In this document: piece by piece, positions 28,169-36,672 of the stretch
Layout of the letters: every line of letters starts with the position of its first letter
How positions within the stretch are numbered: the first letter of the stretch is position 1
Position numbers and translations under genes: made by a program
NCBI GenBank assembly: GCA_017527205.1
Contig: JAFXQK010000073.1
Span: forward strand, 62,001-126,000
Source: Lachnospiraceae bacterium
GTDB taxonomy: Bacteria; Bacillota; Clostridia; Lachnospirales; Lachnospiraceae
DNA length: 64,000 bases
Direction of reading: 5' to 3'
Notes under the pieces: generated by a model
What the model was told of the DNA's origin: nothing
The model's input: only the letters and a program-made list of their open reading frames with translations
The model's database searches: none

Positions 28169-28188
28169 GCTCCGCTTGGGAGGAAGAA

Positions 28189-29523
28189 ATGACTCTGATA
28201 CTGGAATACCGGGACAAAATCCAAAAATTCTACCGAATGAACGCCGTGGTGATTCTGCCAGTTTTAAAGTTTATGCTGGCTTTCTTCGCGCTCAACGGCG
28301 TAAATACCATGATGGGATACATGCCAAGGCTGGATACCGTGACCGTCGTGCTGGTAGCATCACTTGCATGCTCCTTCCTGCCGGCCGGATGTCTGACGCT
28401 GTTATGTGCCCTGTTTAGCTTGGGACACATGTATGCCCTGTCCCTGGAGATGCTGCTCATGGGAGCCTGCATTTATCTCCTCATCTTTTTGCTGCTCCTT
28501 CGGTTTGCACCTTCGGATTCCTATGTCGTGATTTTGACGCCGCTTTTTTTCGCGCTGAAGATCCCTTACGTGATTCCGATTGCCGTGGGACTTTTGGGTT
28601 CCCCCTTGTCCGCCGTCTCCGTTGCATGTGGCGTCATTATCTATTATGTTTTGACGACGCTGACGGGAAGCGCCCCTGCGATTGCCGCCATGGATGAGAA
28701 GGAATACGTTGAGAAGATCAAGTTCCTTTTGGATGCGCTTTTGGGAAACAAAGCGATGCTTGTGATTGCAGGTGCCTTTGCCGTGACCGTGATCGTGGTA
28801 TGGCTGATTCACAGAATGTCCGTTGAGCATGCCTGGACCATCGCCATGGTTGCAGGCGCCATGGTAAACCTGGTGATTCTTTTGGTGGGAGACTTAAAAT
28901 TTGACATTCATTTGTCCCTGGGTTCGGCCATTTTTGGCTCTCTTCTGGCAATTTTGGTCGCTAAGGGAATTGAGTTTTTTAGGTTCTGCGTGGATTATGG
29001 ACGCACGGAATGGGTGCAGTTTGAAGACGATGATTACTATTATTACGTGAAGGCCGTGCCGAAAATGAGCGTGGCGGAGCCGACAAAGACGGTGAAAAAG
29101 ATTAATCAGGCCAAGGCTTCTTCTCAGAGCAGTGAGAGGGTTCGGGAGGCTTCGAGGCCGAGAAGCTCCGCACAGGGACGCAGCGCTGCCGCGGAAGTGG
29201 ATGAGGAAGCAGGCCAGACCAGAGCCATCCCCGTCGTGAGAAACGCAAGCCGTGCCGATGCAGGAAGCATGCAGGAGCGCAGTGTCAGACAGAGTGCTTC
29301 TGGCGTTTCGCGGAGGACTGCGGATCGTCCGACGCAGGGCATGACCTCAGGAGGTGCCAGCTTTGGAGGCAACTCCAGAATGGTGATGACGGAGCGCGTT
29401 CCCAGAAATAGTGATGCCTCCTATCGGAAACAAAGCAGCCTGCCGCAGCGGGAAATTACCGTTGGCAGCAATCAGATGAGTGATGAGACGGAAGAATCAG
29501 ATGGTTATGAGGAGCTGTTTTAA
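28189..29523 (+). CDS. polytopic membrane protein with long disordered tail, upstream of cdaA
   Basis: A 444-residue protein of unrecognised family. Residues about 20-280 form some eight to ten hydrophobic helices; after VEFFRFCVDYGRTEWVQFEDDDYYYYVKA-like residues comes a 150-residue tail rich in Ser, Arg, Gln and Ala that ends in acidic DETEESDGYEELF. The tail is probably cytoplasmic, unstructured and could be modified. GGGAGG precedes the ATG. The stop at 29523 is directly followed by cdaA, with only a few bases to its ATG, so the two are translationally coupled and the protein may influence diadenylate cyclase activity or localisation. That link is inference. Confidence 0.75.
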   Translation: MTLILEYRDKIQKFYRMNAVVILPVLKFMLAFFALNGVNTMMGYMPRLDTVTVVLVASLACSFLPAGCLTLLCALFSLGHMYALSLEMLLMGACIYLLIFLLLLRFAPSDSYVVILTPLFFALKIPYVIPIAVGLLGSPLSAVSVACGVIIYYVLTTLTGSAPAIAAMDEKEYVEKIKFLLDALLGNKAMLVIAGAFAVTVIVVWLIHRMSVEHAWTIAMVAGAMVNLVILLVGDLKFDIHLSLGSAIFGSLLAILVAKGIEFFRFCVDYGRTEWVQFEDDDYYYYVKAVPKMSVAEPTKTVKKINQAKASSQSSERVREASRPRSSAQGRSAAAEVDEEAGQTRAIPVVRNASRADAGSMQERSVRQSASGVSRRTADRPTQGMTSGGASFGGNSRMVMTERVPRNSDASYRKQSSLPQREITVGSNQMSDETEESDGYEELF

Positions 29524-29526
29524 TTG

Positions 29527-30423
29527 ATGCAGTATGTGGAGAGGTTAAAGGATTATCTGAATAGATTCCAGACATATAGCATGAACATGGATTTTGGTGA
29601 CATTCTTGAAATTGTCATCATTGCCATCCTTGTCTATTATATACTTGCCTGGATGAAAACCACGCGTGCATGGACCCTGCTGAAGGGTCTGGTTGTGATT
29701 GGCGGATTTATGCTGATCGCCGTGTTTATGGAAATGAAGACAATTCTTTGGATTGGGGAAAAGGTGCTCGGCTTTGCCGTAACTGCCCTGATCATTGTGC
29801 TTCAGCCGGAGCTGAGAAAAGCCCTGGAGGAATTGGGAAACAAGAATTTGTTTACGGATTTCACCGGGAAATTGCCCTTTGACACCAGAAAAAGGGCAGG
29901 CGACGGTAACCTCTCTGATAAGAGCATTAATGAGATCGCAAAAGCCTGCGTGGAGATGGGAAGGGTGAGAACGGGCGCCCTGATCGTGATTGAACAAACG
30001 GAATCCCTGCGGGAATATGCCAGGACGGGAATTGACATTGATGCCTTGGTGACCAGCCAGCTGCTCATTAATATTTTTGAAAAGAACACGCCGCTGCATG
30101 ACGGCGCCGTGATTATTACGGGAGACAGGGTTTCTTCCGCAACCTGTTACCTGCCTCTTTCTGACAGCCTTACCTTGAGCAAGGAGCTGGGAACTCGTCA
30201 CAGGGCAGGTGTCGGCATTTCTGAGGTGACGGATTCCGTGACCGTGATTGTATCTGAGGAGACGGGAAAGATCAGTCTGGCTTATGCCGGGGATCTCATA
30301 ACGGATTTGAGTCAGGAGAAATTGAAGAGCCTGATCCGTCAGATCGTCATGAAGGAGCCTGAGGAGCAGCCGAAGGAAAAAGCAAAGCGTCCATGGAAGG
30401 GAAGGAGTAAGGCACAAGGATGA
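29527..30423 (+). CDS. cdaA: diadenylate cyclase CdaA
   Basis: Membrane-bound enzyme of 298 residues that makes cyclic di-AMP from two ATP. Three N-terminal hydrophobic helices are followed by the DAC domain with LHDGAVIITGDRVSSATCYLP (DGA motif) and ELGTRHRAGVGISE (RHR motif). ATG 29527 is preferred over the adjacent TTG at 29524; GAGGAG lies upstream within the previous gene. Its stop overlaps the cdaR start by four bases. c-di-AMP controls potassium and osmotic balance and cell-wall homeostasis in Firmicutes. Confidence 0.95.
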   Translation: MQYVERLKDYLNRFQTYSMNMDFGDILEIVIIAILVYYILAWMKTTRAWTLLKGLVVIGGFMLIAVFMEMKTILWIGEKVLGFAVTALIIVLQPELRKALEELGNKNLFTDFTGKLPFDTRKRAGDGNLSDKSINEIAKACVEMGRVRTGALIVIEQTESLREYARTGIDIDALVTSQLLINIFEKNTPLHDGAVIITGDRVSSATCYLPLSDSLTLSKELGTRHRAGVGISEVTDSVTVIVSEETGKISLAYAGDLITDLSQEKLKSLIRQIVMKEPEEQPKEKAKRPWKGRSKAQG

Positions 30424-31727
30424 AAGGATTTTTGGGTTGGTTGAAGAAAAAGATCCTGCACAACGTGATCCTGAAGATAGCCTCCATCTTTCTGGCATTT
30501 TTGATTTGGTTTATTGTTGCGCAGGTAGGAGATCCTAAAGATACCAGATCTTATAGTAACATTCAGGTAAGACTGGTCAACACGGAGCTTTTGGATAATC
30601 AAAATAAATATTATGCGGTGCTGGAGAATACGGATCAGGTGAGAGTCAGCGTGACGGCGCCCACCAGCGTTTTTCAGACGCTGCGTCCCAGCGATATTAT
30701 TGCGGAAGCGGACGTAAGCAAGCTGACGGACATAAATACCATCGCCATTACGTATTATGCATTGAATGCAAATGCGGAAGCGATATCCTTTGAAGGCGAT
30801 CATGAAGTGGTAAAGCTGGACGTGGAAAACATGGCAAGCAAGTGGATTCGAGTTGCCTATCGCACGGTGGGAACGGTAGCAGAGGGCTATATCATCGGAA
30901 GCACCTCCTCCGACCAGACCTCCATCAACATTTCAGGACCTGAATCCTCCGTGAGCAGGGTGGGCAGCGCCTTTGCAGAGTTAAACGTTGAGGGCGCCTC
31001 TACGAATACCTCCGCAAACGTTGAACTTCATTTGCATGACAGGGAGGGGAACCAGCTGGATTTAGGCAACGTAGCCCTCAGCACGGATCACGTGCTGTTG
31101 TCCGCCGAGATTCTGGCGACGAAGGAGGTTCCCGTTTATGCAAGCTATTCAGGAACGCCTGCGGATGGATACATGGTTGTGGGAACGCTGGAAAAGGATG
31201 TTGACAGGATATTGCTGGCAGGAACCCCGACGAATCTTGCCACAATCAGCAGAATCACCGTGACGAGCGATAAGGTTGACATTGGAGGAGCAACGGAAAC
31301 GAAGATGTTTAGCCTAAACCTGAAGGATTTCCTTCCGAGCGGCATCCGACTGGCAGATGCGGAGAATAATCAAAAGATTAACATTACCGTGACGATTAAG
31401 GCCTCCAGAGACAGAACGATGGAGATTGCACCGCAAAACATTGCATTCACAAATGCTCCTGAGGGATATGTGATTTCTCTGCCGGAAGAGGAGGAAGAAA
31501 GGTTGCCGGTAACGCTTCGCGTCTTTGGGCTTAGTGAGATCATCAATGCCCTAAGGGCATCGGCCATCTCTGGAACGGTTGATTTTGCGGAATGGATGAG
31601 AAGCAGCGGCAAAACGGATTTGCAACCGGGAATTTATGACGTTCCCGTAAGCTTCGCCCTTGGAAGTGAGGTAAAGATACTCGAAAGCGGAACCCTGCGT
31701 GTCGTGATTACCAAACCAGAAGAATAA
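30420..31727 (+). CDS. cdaR: CdaA regulatory protein CdaR (YbbR domains)
   Basis: A 435-residue extracytoplasmic regulator of CdaA. A basic start (MKGFLGWLKKKILHN) and one membrane helix (VILKIASIFLAFLIWFIVAQV) precede repeated YbbR domains, recognisable by blocks such as EVPVYASYSGTPADGYMVVGTL and AEGYIIGSTSSDQTSINISGPE, each about 80 residues. It overlaps cdaA by ATGA. The usual next gene, glmM, is absent here; a promoter and ptsH follow instead. Confidence 0.93.
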   Translation: MKGFLGWLKKKILHNVILKIASIFLAFLIWFIVAQVGDPKDTRSYSNIQVRLVNTELLDNQNKYYAVLENTDQVRVSVTAPTSVFQTLRPSDIIAEADVSKLTDINTIAITYYALNANAEAISFEGDHEVVKLDVENMASKWIRVAYRTVGTVAEGYIIGSTSSDQTSINISGPESSVSRVGSAFAELNVEGASTNTSANVELHLHDREGNQLDLGNVALSTDHVLLSAEILATKEVPVYASYSGTPADGYMVVGTLEKDVDRILLAGTPTNLATISRITVTSDKVDIGGATETKMFSLNLKDFLPSGIRLADAENNQKINITVTIKASRDRTMEIAPQNIAFTNAPEGYVISLPEEEEERLPVTLRVFGLSEIINALRASAISGTVDFAEWMRSSGKTDLQPGIYDVPVSFALGSEVKILESGTLRVVITKPEE

Positions 31728-31736
31728 AATAAGTAC

Positions 31737-31765
31737 TTGTTGACATCAGAAAATGGTGCTATACT
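31737..31765 (+). promoter_or_regulatory. promoter of ptsH (extended -10)
   Basis: TGCTATACTG contains TATACT at 31760-31765 with an upstream TG; TTGTTG at 31737-31742 lies 17 bases before it. A perfect TTGACA (31740-31745) is also present but only 14 bases away. ptsH starts 50 bases downstream. Confidence 0.55.
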
Positions 31766-31814
31766 GTAGATAGAGACGAAGTTGGGGATGGTCTTTTGTT
31801 GGAGGTTACATACT

Positions 31815-32078
31815 ATGGTAAGTCAGAAGGTTGTGATAAAAAACCCTACGGGTCTGCATCTTCGACCCGCTGGCATCCTTTGCAAGGAAGCCATGCAGTT
31901 TAAGTCGCTGATCACCTTTTCTTTTCGGGACAGCACGGCAAATGCCAAGAGTGTGCTGAGCGTACTTGGCGCATGTATTAAATGCGGCGATGAAATTACC
32001 TTTACCTGTGAGGGAGAGGATGAGCAGGAAGCATTAAAAGCTTTGGTTGCGGCCGTGGAAAGCGGCTTGGGAGAATAA
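31815..32078 (+). CDS. ptsH: HPr-type phosphocarrier protein
   Basis: An 87-residue HPr of the phosphotransferase system. The active His lies in KNPTGLHLRPAGILC, and the Ser-46 region AKSVLSVLG is the site that Gram-positive HPr kinase phosphorylates to signal carbon status. ATG 31815 follows GGAGG; an in-frame start at 31782 is in the leader and is rejected. Monocistronic by position: own promoter, terminator directly after. The Cys-containing GACIKCGDE segment departs from classical HPr, so a Crh-like or specialised HPr is possible, but the catalytic His argues for phosphotransfer. Confidence 0.9.
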   Translation: MVSQKVVIKNPTGLHLRPAGILCKEAMQFKSLITFSFRDSTANAKSVLSVLGACIKCGDEITFTCEGEDEQEALKALVAAVESGLGE

Positions 32079-32105
32079 AACGGAAACCAAGAAAAAGCCA
32101 AAATA

Positions 32106-32140
32106 AAAGGATCTCATGCTATGTGCGTGAGATCCTTTTT
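32106..32140. terminator. bidirectional terminator between ptsH and the DUF3048 gene
   Basis: AAAGGATCTCA (32106-32116) pairs with TGAGATCCTTT (32128-32138), with a T-run on one side and an A-run on the other. It can end both converging transcripts. Confidence 0.8.
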
Positions 32141-33282
32141 TAGCGGAAGGTGAAATTGTCCGTGTCCCGTATGATCAGGATCATGGTCTTCCCTTCATTC
32201 AATTCAATTTCCTTTCCAGTATCATCGAAGAACTGCGTCGGTTCATAGTCCCCAGTCTTTTGCCAGGTCACGTGAATTCCCTTGCCCTTCGTGAAAAACC
32301 AACCATCCTTTGTCGTGTCATGACACTGCATGGCGAGATAGCCATTACCGATTTCCTCTTGCTTGACGCGCTGCACCAAAAGATTGCTGAAGGATAATTG
32401 CTTTCCCGTGGCCCCGTCCACGTGAGGACCGTCCACGCCGCCCGAAAGATACTGGGAACGATAGTACAGGCCATCCTCCGAATTGTAGGTAAAGTAGCAT
32501 CGCGTCAGTGGATAGGAGGCTGTCATGTCAACATAGGTGGCATTCTTGGCATCCTCGCCGTACTGAGTCAGGGTGTTGGGCTCTGTTGGAGCCGCAAAGG
32601 TGAAATGCTTCTCGGGAGTCAAGTCCCGGTTGGTGAGACTGTAATTGTTCTTTTGGATGGAGGCCAGAATCATTGCACCTGAGATAAAGGCATTGTGAGG
32701 CTTTTCCCTGTCAGTGGTACGATAGAAGGAGGATTCCTCACGGGTTCCGTCTACGTTCTCCGTAGTTTCAGCATCCAAAACGTTGTTGGTATAAGTAAAA
32801 TAGGGAGCGCCCCAATGAACAATGATGGGATCCCACTCAAACGCCCAATACGCGAAGTAGGGACGGATGCTTCGAACGTTCCCGATTTTTTCAAGCTCTT
32901 GCCAGTCTTCAAAGATCGCCATGAGACGGGTCATGCTGCCTTCTACCTTTGCCTCATAAAGGATGGAGGCATTGGAGAGATTGTATTGTGGCACCGCCCT
33001 GTATTCATTGGGAACGGTGACGGCGATGGGACGTATTTTTGCAACCTCCTCGTCGATCCATTCGTTTGTAAGAATGCTCCGAACCATGCCGTCCTGCGGT
33101 GGAAGGTTCGGATCTTCTTGATTGTTCTTTTCCGTATCTTGGGAGGGTTTCGTACTCTCCGTAGGAATTTTTTCTCCCGTATAAAGACTTCCGGGATCCT
33201 CCGTTGGCCCGGCTCCCGGCTCACAGCCGGCAAGCAGCAGGGCTGACAGAAGAAACGGAAGTATTCTCTTGATGGTAATCAT
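32140..33282 (-). CDS. DUF3048 (YerB-like) lipoprotein
   Basis: A 380-residue secreted lipoprotein: signal peptide with lipobox LLLAGC, a Pro/Thr/Ser/Glu-rich spacer (about residues 25-65), then the DUF3048 domain. Family hallmarks are RPIAVTVPNEYRAVPQYNLSNASILYEAKVEGSMTRL-like text near residue 85, NVRSIRPYFAYWAFEWD, and the C-terminal DGWFFTKGKGIHVTWQKTG. Function of YerB proteins is not established; they sit on the outer face of the membrane. GAGGAT precedes the ATG. It shares its strand with the YuiD-like gene directly upstream. Confidence 0.9.
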   Translation of the reverse strand: MITIKRILPFLLSALLLAGCEPGAGPTEDPGSLYTGEKIPTESTKPSQDTEKNNQEDPNLPPQDGMVRSILTNEWIDEEVAKIRPIAVTVPNEYRAVPQYNLSNASILYEAKVEGSMTRLMAIFEDWQELEKIGNVRSIRPYFAYWAFEWDPIIVHWGAPYFTYTNNVLDAETTENVDGTREESSFYRTTDREKPHNAFISGAMILASIQKNNYSLTNRDLTPEKHFTFAAPTEPNTLTQYGEDAKNATYVDMTASYPLTRCYFTYNSEDGLYYRSQYLSGGVDGPHVDGATGKQLSFSNLLVQRVKQEEIGNGYLAMQCHDTTKDGWFFTKGKGIHVTWQKTGDYEPTQFFDDTGKEIELNEGKTMILIIRDTDNFTFR

Positions 33283-33318
33283 ATTGTTATCCTCAAAGCA
33301 ATTTGTTCTCCTACAGGA

Positions 33319-33774
33319 TTAGAGCATGATGCTACAAATCAGAATCGCAATCAGTATGCCCAAAATGGCACCTGCCAATACCTGTAAGGGGGTATGTCCC
33401 ACAAATTCTTTTAATCGTTCATCCGTGGAGAGATCCTCTCGACCCATCTCGGCAAAGGCCTCCATCATCTCGTTGATGAGTTTTGCCTGAATTCCGGTTT
33501 CCCTGCGGACGCCCATGGCATCATACATGACGATCAGGGCAAGTACAAGGGAGATGGCGAATTCAAAGCTGTCAGCACCGTGGGAAATGCAGGCGGCGGT
33601 TGCGAGTGCACAAACGGTTGCGGAATGTGAGCTAGGCATGCCGCCGCTTCCGATGAGCCGTTCCGCCACGAATTTTTTCGTAAAAAGCATGTGAATTATG
33701 GTTTTTAAAACCTGAGCAACCAACCAGCCCGCCGCAGCGGACAGAAAAATGACATTGTTAAAAAGAGTTCCCAT
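33319..33774 (-). CDS. YuiD-like divergent PAP2 family protein
   Basis: A 151-residue membrane protein of the divergent PAP2/DUF212 family. Signature segments are GGMPSSHSATVCALATA and IVMYDAMGVRRETGIQAKLIN, with C-terminal helix LQVLAGAILGILIAILICSI. The family is related to phosphatidic acid phosphatases but no activity is established. First gene of a two-gene minus-strand unit with the DUF3048 lipoprotein (36-base gap), driven by the promoter at 33812-33840. Confidence 0.9.
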   Translation of the reverse strand: MGTLFNNVIFLSAAAGWLVAQVLKTIIHMLFTKKFVAERLIGSGGMPSSHSATVCALATAACISHGADSFEFAISLVLALIVMYDAMGVRRETGIQAKLINEMMEAFAEMGREDLSTDERLKEFVGHTPLQVLAGAILGILIAILICSIML

Positions 33775-33811
33775 ATGACCGTCCGTCCAAAAACAAAATT
33801 TACCACTCTTC

Positions 33812-33840
33812 AGTATACCTTATTCCGCCAAAAATGTCCA
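33812..33840 (-). promoter_or_regulatory. minus-strand promoter of the YuiD-like gene
   Basis: On the minus strand TGGACA (33840-33835) and TATACT (33817-33812) are 17 bases apart, 38 bases before the ATG. Confidence 0.6.
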
Positions 33841-33877
33841 TGCTTTTCGGGAAAAAGGCAGGTACTTAAAAAGACGG

Positions 33878-33906
33878 TTGTCATGCCCCGAAAACCGTGA
33901 TAAACT
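33878..33906 (+). promoter_or_regulatory. plus-strand promoter of the first GtrB-like gene
   Basis: TTGTCA (33878-33883), 17 bases, TAAACT (33901-33906), 72 bases before the GTG start. Divergent to the minus-strand promoter next to it. Confidence 0.5.
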
Positions 33907-33977
33907 GAATATGATTTCGTGCTAAATCTATTTGGAAAAGGGAATGCTGCTTGTGAAAGCGCCCGGAAAGAGGTAAC

Positions 33978-34907
33978 GTGAGCTTATTAACGGTGATTTG
34001 TCCCTGCTATAATGAGGAGGAAAGCATTCGGCTCTTCTATCAAGAGGTAATGAAGAACGAGGGCTTTTTTCGTGGAAAGGGCGTGGAGATGAACGTCCTT
34101 TTTGTGGATGACGGTTCCAGGGACGGAACGCTTTCGGAAATAAAAAAGCTTCGCTCTGAGGATGAGAGAGTACATTTCGTTTCCTTCTCCCGCAATTTCG
34201 GAAAGGAAGCAGCCATGTACGCAGGCCTCGAAAAGGCGCAGGGCGATTATTTAGTCATCATGGACGTTGACCTGCAGGATCCGCCGAGCCTTCTTCCGGA
34301 AATGTTTTCTTACGTGGAGCAGGGCTATGACAGCGTGGCAACAAGACGCGTAAATCGTAAGGGAGAGCCCGTAATCCGAAGCTTTTTTGCAAGAGCCTTT
34401 TATGGACTGATGAAAAAGATTTCCAAGACGGAAATCGTGGATGGCGCAAGAGATTATCGTTTGATGACCCGTCAGGTGGCGGATGCCATTCTGAACATGG
34501 GAGAATATAACCGATTTACTAAGGGAATTTACGGCTGGGTTGGCTTTGAGACCAAGTGGCTGGAGTATGAAAATGTGGAGCGGGCAAAGGGCGAGACCAA
34601 GTGGAGCTTTTGGAAGCTTTTTGCATATTCCATTGAGGGCATTACCGCATTCTCCACGGTACCATTGTCCATCGCGGCCTTTGCCGGCGCTTTTTTCTGT
34701 ATTGTGGCTTTCATTATGATTATCTTTATTATCGTGCGAAAGCTGATTTTTGACGACCCCGTGTCAGGCTGGCCCTCCTTGGTTTGTATCATATTAATGA
34801 CCAGCGGCGTGCAGTTTTTCTGCACGGGTATTTTGGGGCAATATTTGGCGAAAACCTATTTGGAGGTCAAGCGCCGCCCCATCTATCTTTCGAAGGAAGA
34901 AGCGTAG
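33978..34907 (+). CDS. GtrB/DPM1-like polyprenyl-phosphate glycosyltransferase
   Basis: A 309-residue GT2 enzyme that would move a sugar from a nucleotide donor to undecaprenyl phosphate. N-terminal catalytic domain: VICPCYNEEESI, VLFVDDGSRDGT, SFSRNFGKEAAMYAGL, MDVDLQDPP (DxD-type), DGARDYRL, and KWSFWKLFAYSIEGI; two C-terminal membrane helices follow (FAGAFFCIVAFIMIIFIIV and SLVCIILMTSGVQFFCTGILG). GTG start with AAAGAGGT seven bases upstream. It is monocistronic by layout. Paralogues are at 51478 and 58277, the latter sharing a 28-base identical block around the NFGKEA motif. Confidence 0.92.
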   Translation: MSLLTVICPCYNEEESIRLFYQEVMKNEGFFRGKGVEMNVLFVDDGSRDGTLSEIKKLRSEDERVHFVSFSRNFGKEAAMYAGLEKAQGDYLVIMDVDLQDPPSLLPEMFSYVEQGYDSVATRRVNRKGEPVIRSFFARAFYGLMKKISKTEIVDGARDYRLMTRQVADAILNMGEYNRFTKGIYGWVGFETKWLEYENVERAKGETKWSFWKLFAYSIEGITAFSTVPLSIAAFAGAFFCIVAFIMIIFIIVRKLIFDDPVSGWPSLVCIILMTSGVQFFCTGILGQYLAKTYLEVKRRPIYLSKEEA

Positions 34908-34992
34908 GACGGGTTTCGACGGCATTCGTCCCCTTTTGTCAGAAAAGAGTCGAAGCATAAAAAGTGACCTCGAATTTTGCGATGAAAGCACG

Positions 34993-35020
34993 TTGCATTA
35001 TTCGACGGCTATGGTAGAAT
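34993..35020 (+). promoter_or_regulatory. promoter of the Spo0A-like gene
   Basis: TTGCAT (34993-34998), 16 bases, TAGAAT (35015-35020), 57 bases before the GTG. Confidence 0.5.
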
Positions 35021-35077
35021 TGCCTTTGCAGTCGCAAAAAGGAGGCAAGATTCGACTTAGGAAAGGGGTGTACTTAC

Positions 35078-35455
35078 GTGGAAATAGTGGCTTTGGATGA
35101 TTTGGAATTAGAGAGATATGTTACGGATCTCATGCTGGACATGGGAGTTCCGGCGCACCTGAAGGGATATCATTATTTGAGGGATGCCATCCTGATGTCA
35201 GGTAAGGATTTGGAAGTGGTGACTTCCGTGACAAAGCTCTTGTACCCTGCCATAGCAAGGCATTTTAGGACGACTGGTCAGAAGGTAGAAAGGGCCATCC
35301 GGAATGCAATTGAAGTATCATGGTTTCGTGGAAACCGTGACACCATTGAGGGCCTGTTCGGATATTCTCCGACGTCTGGCAAAACAAGGCCTACCAACAG
35401 CGAATACATTGCAAGGGTCGCAGATAAACTACGCTTAGATTTGAAAGCCATGTAG
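35078..35455 (+). CDS. stand-alone Spo0A C-terminal DNA-binding domain protein
   Basis: A 125-residue protein matching only the DNA-binding effector domain of Spo0A: the opening VTDLMLDMGVPAHLKGYHYLRDAI, the middle VTKLLYPAIARHF and the recognition region VERAIRNAIEVSWFRGN, ending with RPTNSEYIARVADKL. A receiver domain is absent: the GTG start at 35078 follows AAAGGGG, and a promoter lies directly upstream. It should bind 0A-box-like DNA without the usual phosphorylation switch. It precedes the glycan cluster and is closed by its own terminator, so it could regulate these genes; target unknown. Confidence 0.88.
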   Translation: MEIVALDDLELERYVTDLMLDMGVPAHLKGYHYLRDAILMSGKDLEVVTSVTKLLYPAIARHFRTTGQKVERAIRNAIEVSWFRGNRDTIEGLFGYSPTSGKTRPTNSEYIARVADKLRLDLKAM

Positions 35456-35516
35456 AAAATTCACGGAAGATGGGTGAGATTAGATAAAAATATATGGCCT
35501 CGGGATTGACTGTTAC

Positions 35517-35545
35517 GCAGCTGCAGGGAGCAGCTGCTCTTTTCA
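35517..35545 (+). terminator. terminator of the Spo0A-like gene
   Basis: GCAGCTGC (35517-35524) and GCAGCTGC (35530-35537) are self-complementary arms across AGGGA, followed by TCTTTTCATTTT. Confidence 0.75.
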
Positions 35546-35634
35546 TTTTAAGAAAACTTTAAACTCTTAATTTTTTCTTATTTTCGTAGAATAATATAGC
35601 GTTTTATGGTAAGATACTATCGGTGAGGTGACAG

Positions 35635-36672
35635 ATGTTAGCATTGTTTGCGGTGATATTTTTCCCGCTGGCCTGGCTGCTGGGAAATGCACTGATTCTT
35701 GTACTGGATCGAAAAAAGGCAAGAAGGGAATATTTCTGGGAGGACAGGTTGCTTGCGGGCATTTTTATCCTGATTGGACTGGCCGAAGGCGCTCATTTGG
35801 GAGCATTGGTTCGCGGGCAGTCTGTTTTTGCTTTCACAAAGCTTGCAGCATTGCTTCTCATCGTTGCATCTGGCATCTCTTGTGTGATTACGGGAATCTC
35901 CTTAGGGCTTAGCGTGCGTTCCCGGAAGGCTGCGGGGAGCAAAGAAGCAGCTTTATCAGCGACAGTAGGCAAGGCGGGAAGCTTATCCCGTGATCAATGG
36001 ACGACGAGGGAATGGACAACGCTCGCGGCATTTTTGATTCTGGTCGGCATTCAGGCGGTTTTCCTTCTGACGGGTACGCGTGTGTATTTGGAGTATGATG
36101 AAACGCTGGAGACCGTGACGAGCTTTTTGCGGTCAGGCACCATGTTTGATTGCAATCCCCTCACGGGACTTCCCTATGAACAGGGGATGCCGTCCAGATT
36201 AAAAATACTCTGCCTTCCGTCGGCTTTCGTTGGCCTTTGCCAGGTCTGTAGGGCAAACCCGGAGCTCGTGGTTTGGAAGGTCATTCCCATCCTGACGCTG
36301 GGGGCCGCCTATCTCGCATATCGCTCCCTTGCAAGGGCTCTGTTCGCTGGAAACCGCTTTGGAGAATGTATGTTTTTACTTCTCACGGCTATTTTGGTTT
36401 TTGTGGGAGATTACGGATATGGCATGGAGGGCTTTGGCCTGTTACATGCGGGATTTCAGGGAACGACCATTCGCCTCGCGGTCATGATGCCATGGCTGTT
36501 TGGACTCTGCCTTAGAAGAAAATGGCGCCTTGTTCCGTTGGTGCTTCTTGCGGAGGCCTGCATTGTCTGGACGCTATATGGACTTGGCATGGGCATCCTT
36601 CTTGTGGCGACCTTCTTGGCCTTCCAGGGCCTGAGGCATGCACTGCAAAAGAGAAAGGAGGGACCGCAATGA
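35635..36672 (+). CDS. polytopic membrane protein, DUF6077-like
   Basis: A 345-residue protein with about nine hydrophobic helices. Outside-facing text YLEYDETLETVTSFLRSGTMFDCNPLTGLPYEQGMPSR recalls the acidic loop of DUF6077 and GT-C type membrane glycosyltransferases found in Lachnospiraceae. It overlaps the next gene by ATGA, so the two are made together. A gene of similar design (61822-62910) is likewise followed by a partner resembling this one's neighbour. Most likely it acts on lipid-linked sugars in the glycan pathway; activity is inferred. Confidence 0.7.
   Translation: MLALFAVIFFPLAWLLGNALILVLDRKKARREYFWEDRLLAGIFILIGLAEGAHLGALVRGQSVFAFTKLAALLLIVASGISCVITGISLGLSVRSRKAAGSKEAALSATVGKAGSLSRDQWTTREWTTLAAFLILVGIQAVFLLTGTRVYLEYDETLETVTSFLRSGTMFDCNPLTGLPYEQGMPSRLKILCLPSAFVGLCQVCRANPELVVWKVIPILTLGAAYLAYRSLARALFAGNRFGECMFLLLTAILVFVGDYGYGMEGFGLLHAGFQGTTIRLAVMMPWLFGLCLRRKWRLVPLVLLAEACIVWTLYGLGMGILLVATFLAFQGLRHALQKRKEGPQ

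Noticed and set aside
31740..31745. Perfect TTGACA as -35 of ptsH
   Set aside because: Only 14 bases from the -10; the extended -10 with a weaker -35 at 17 bases is more likely, though not certain.
34911..34945. GGACG/CGTCC hairpin after the first GtrB-like gene as terminator
   Set aside because: Only five base pairs and a short T-run; too weak to call.
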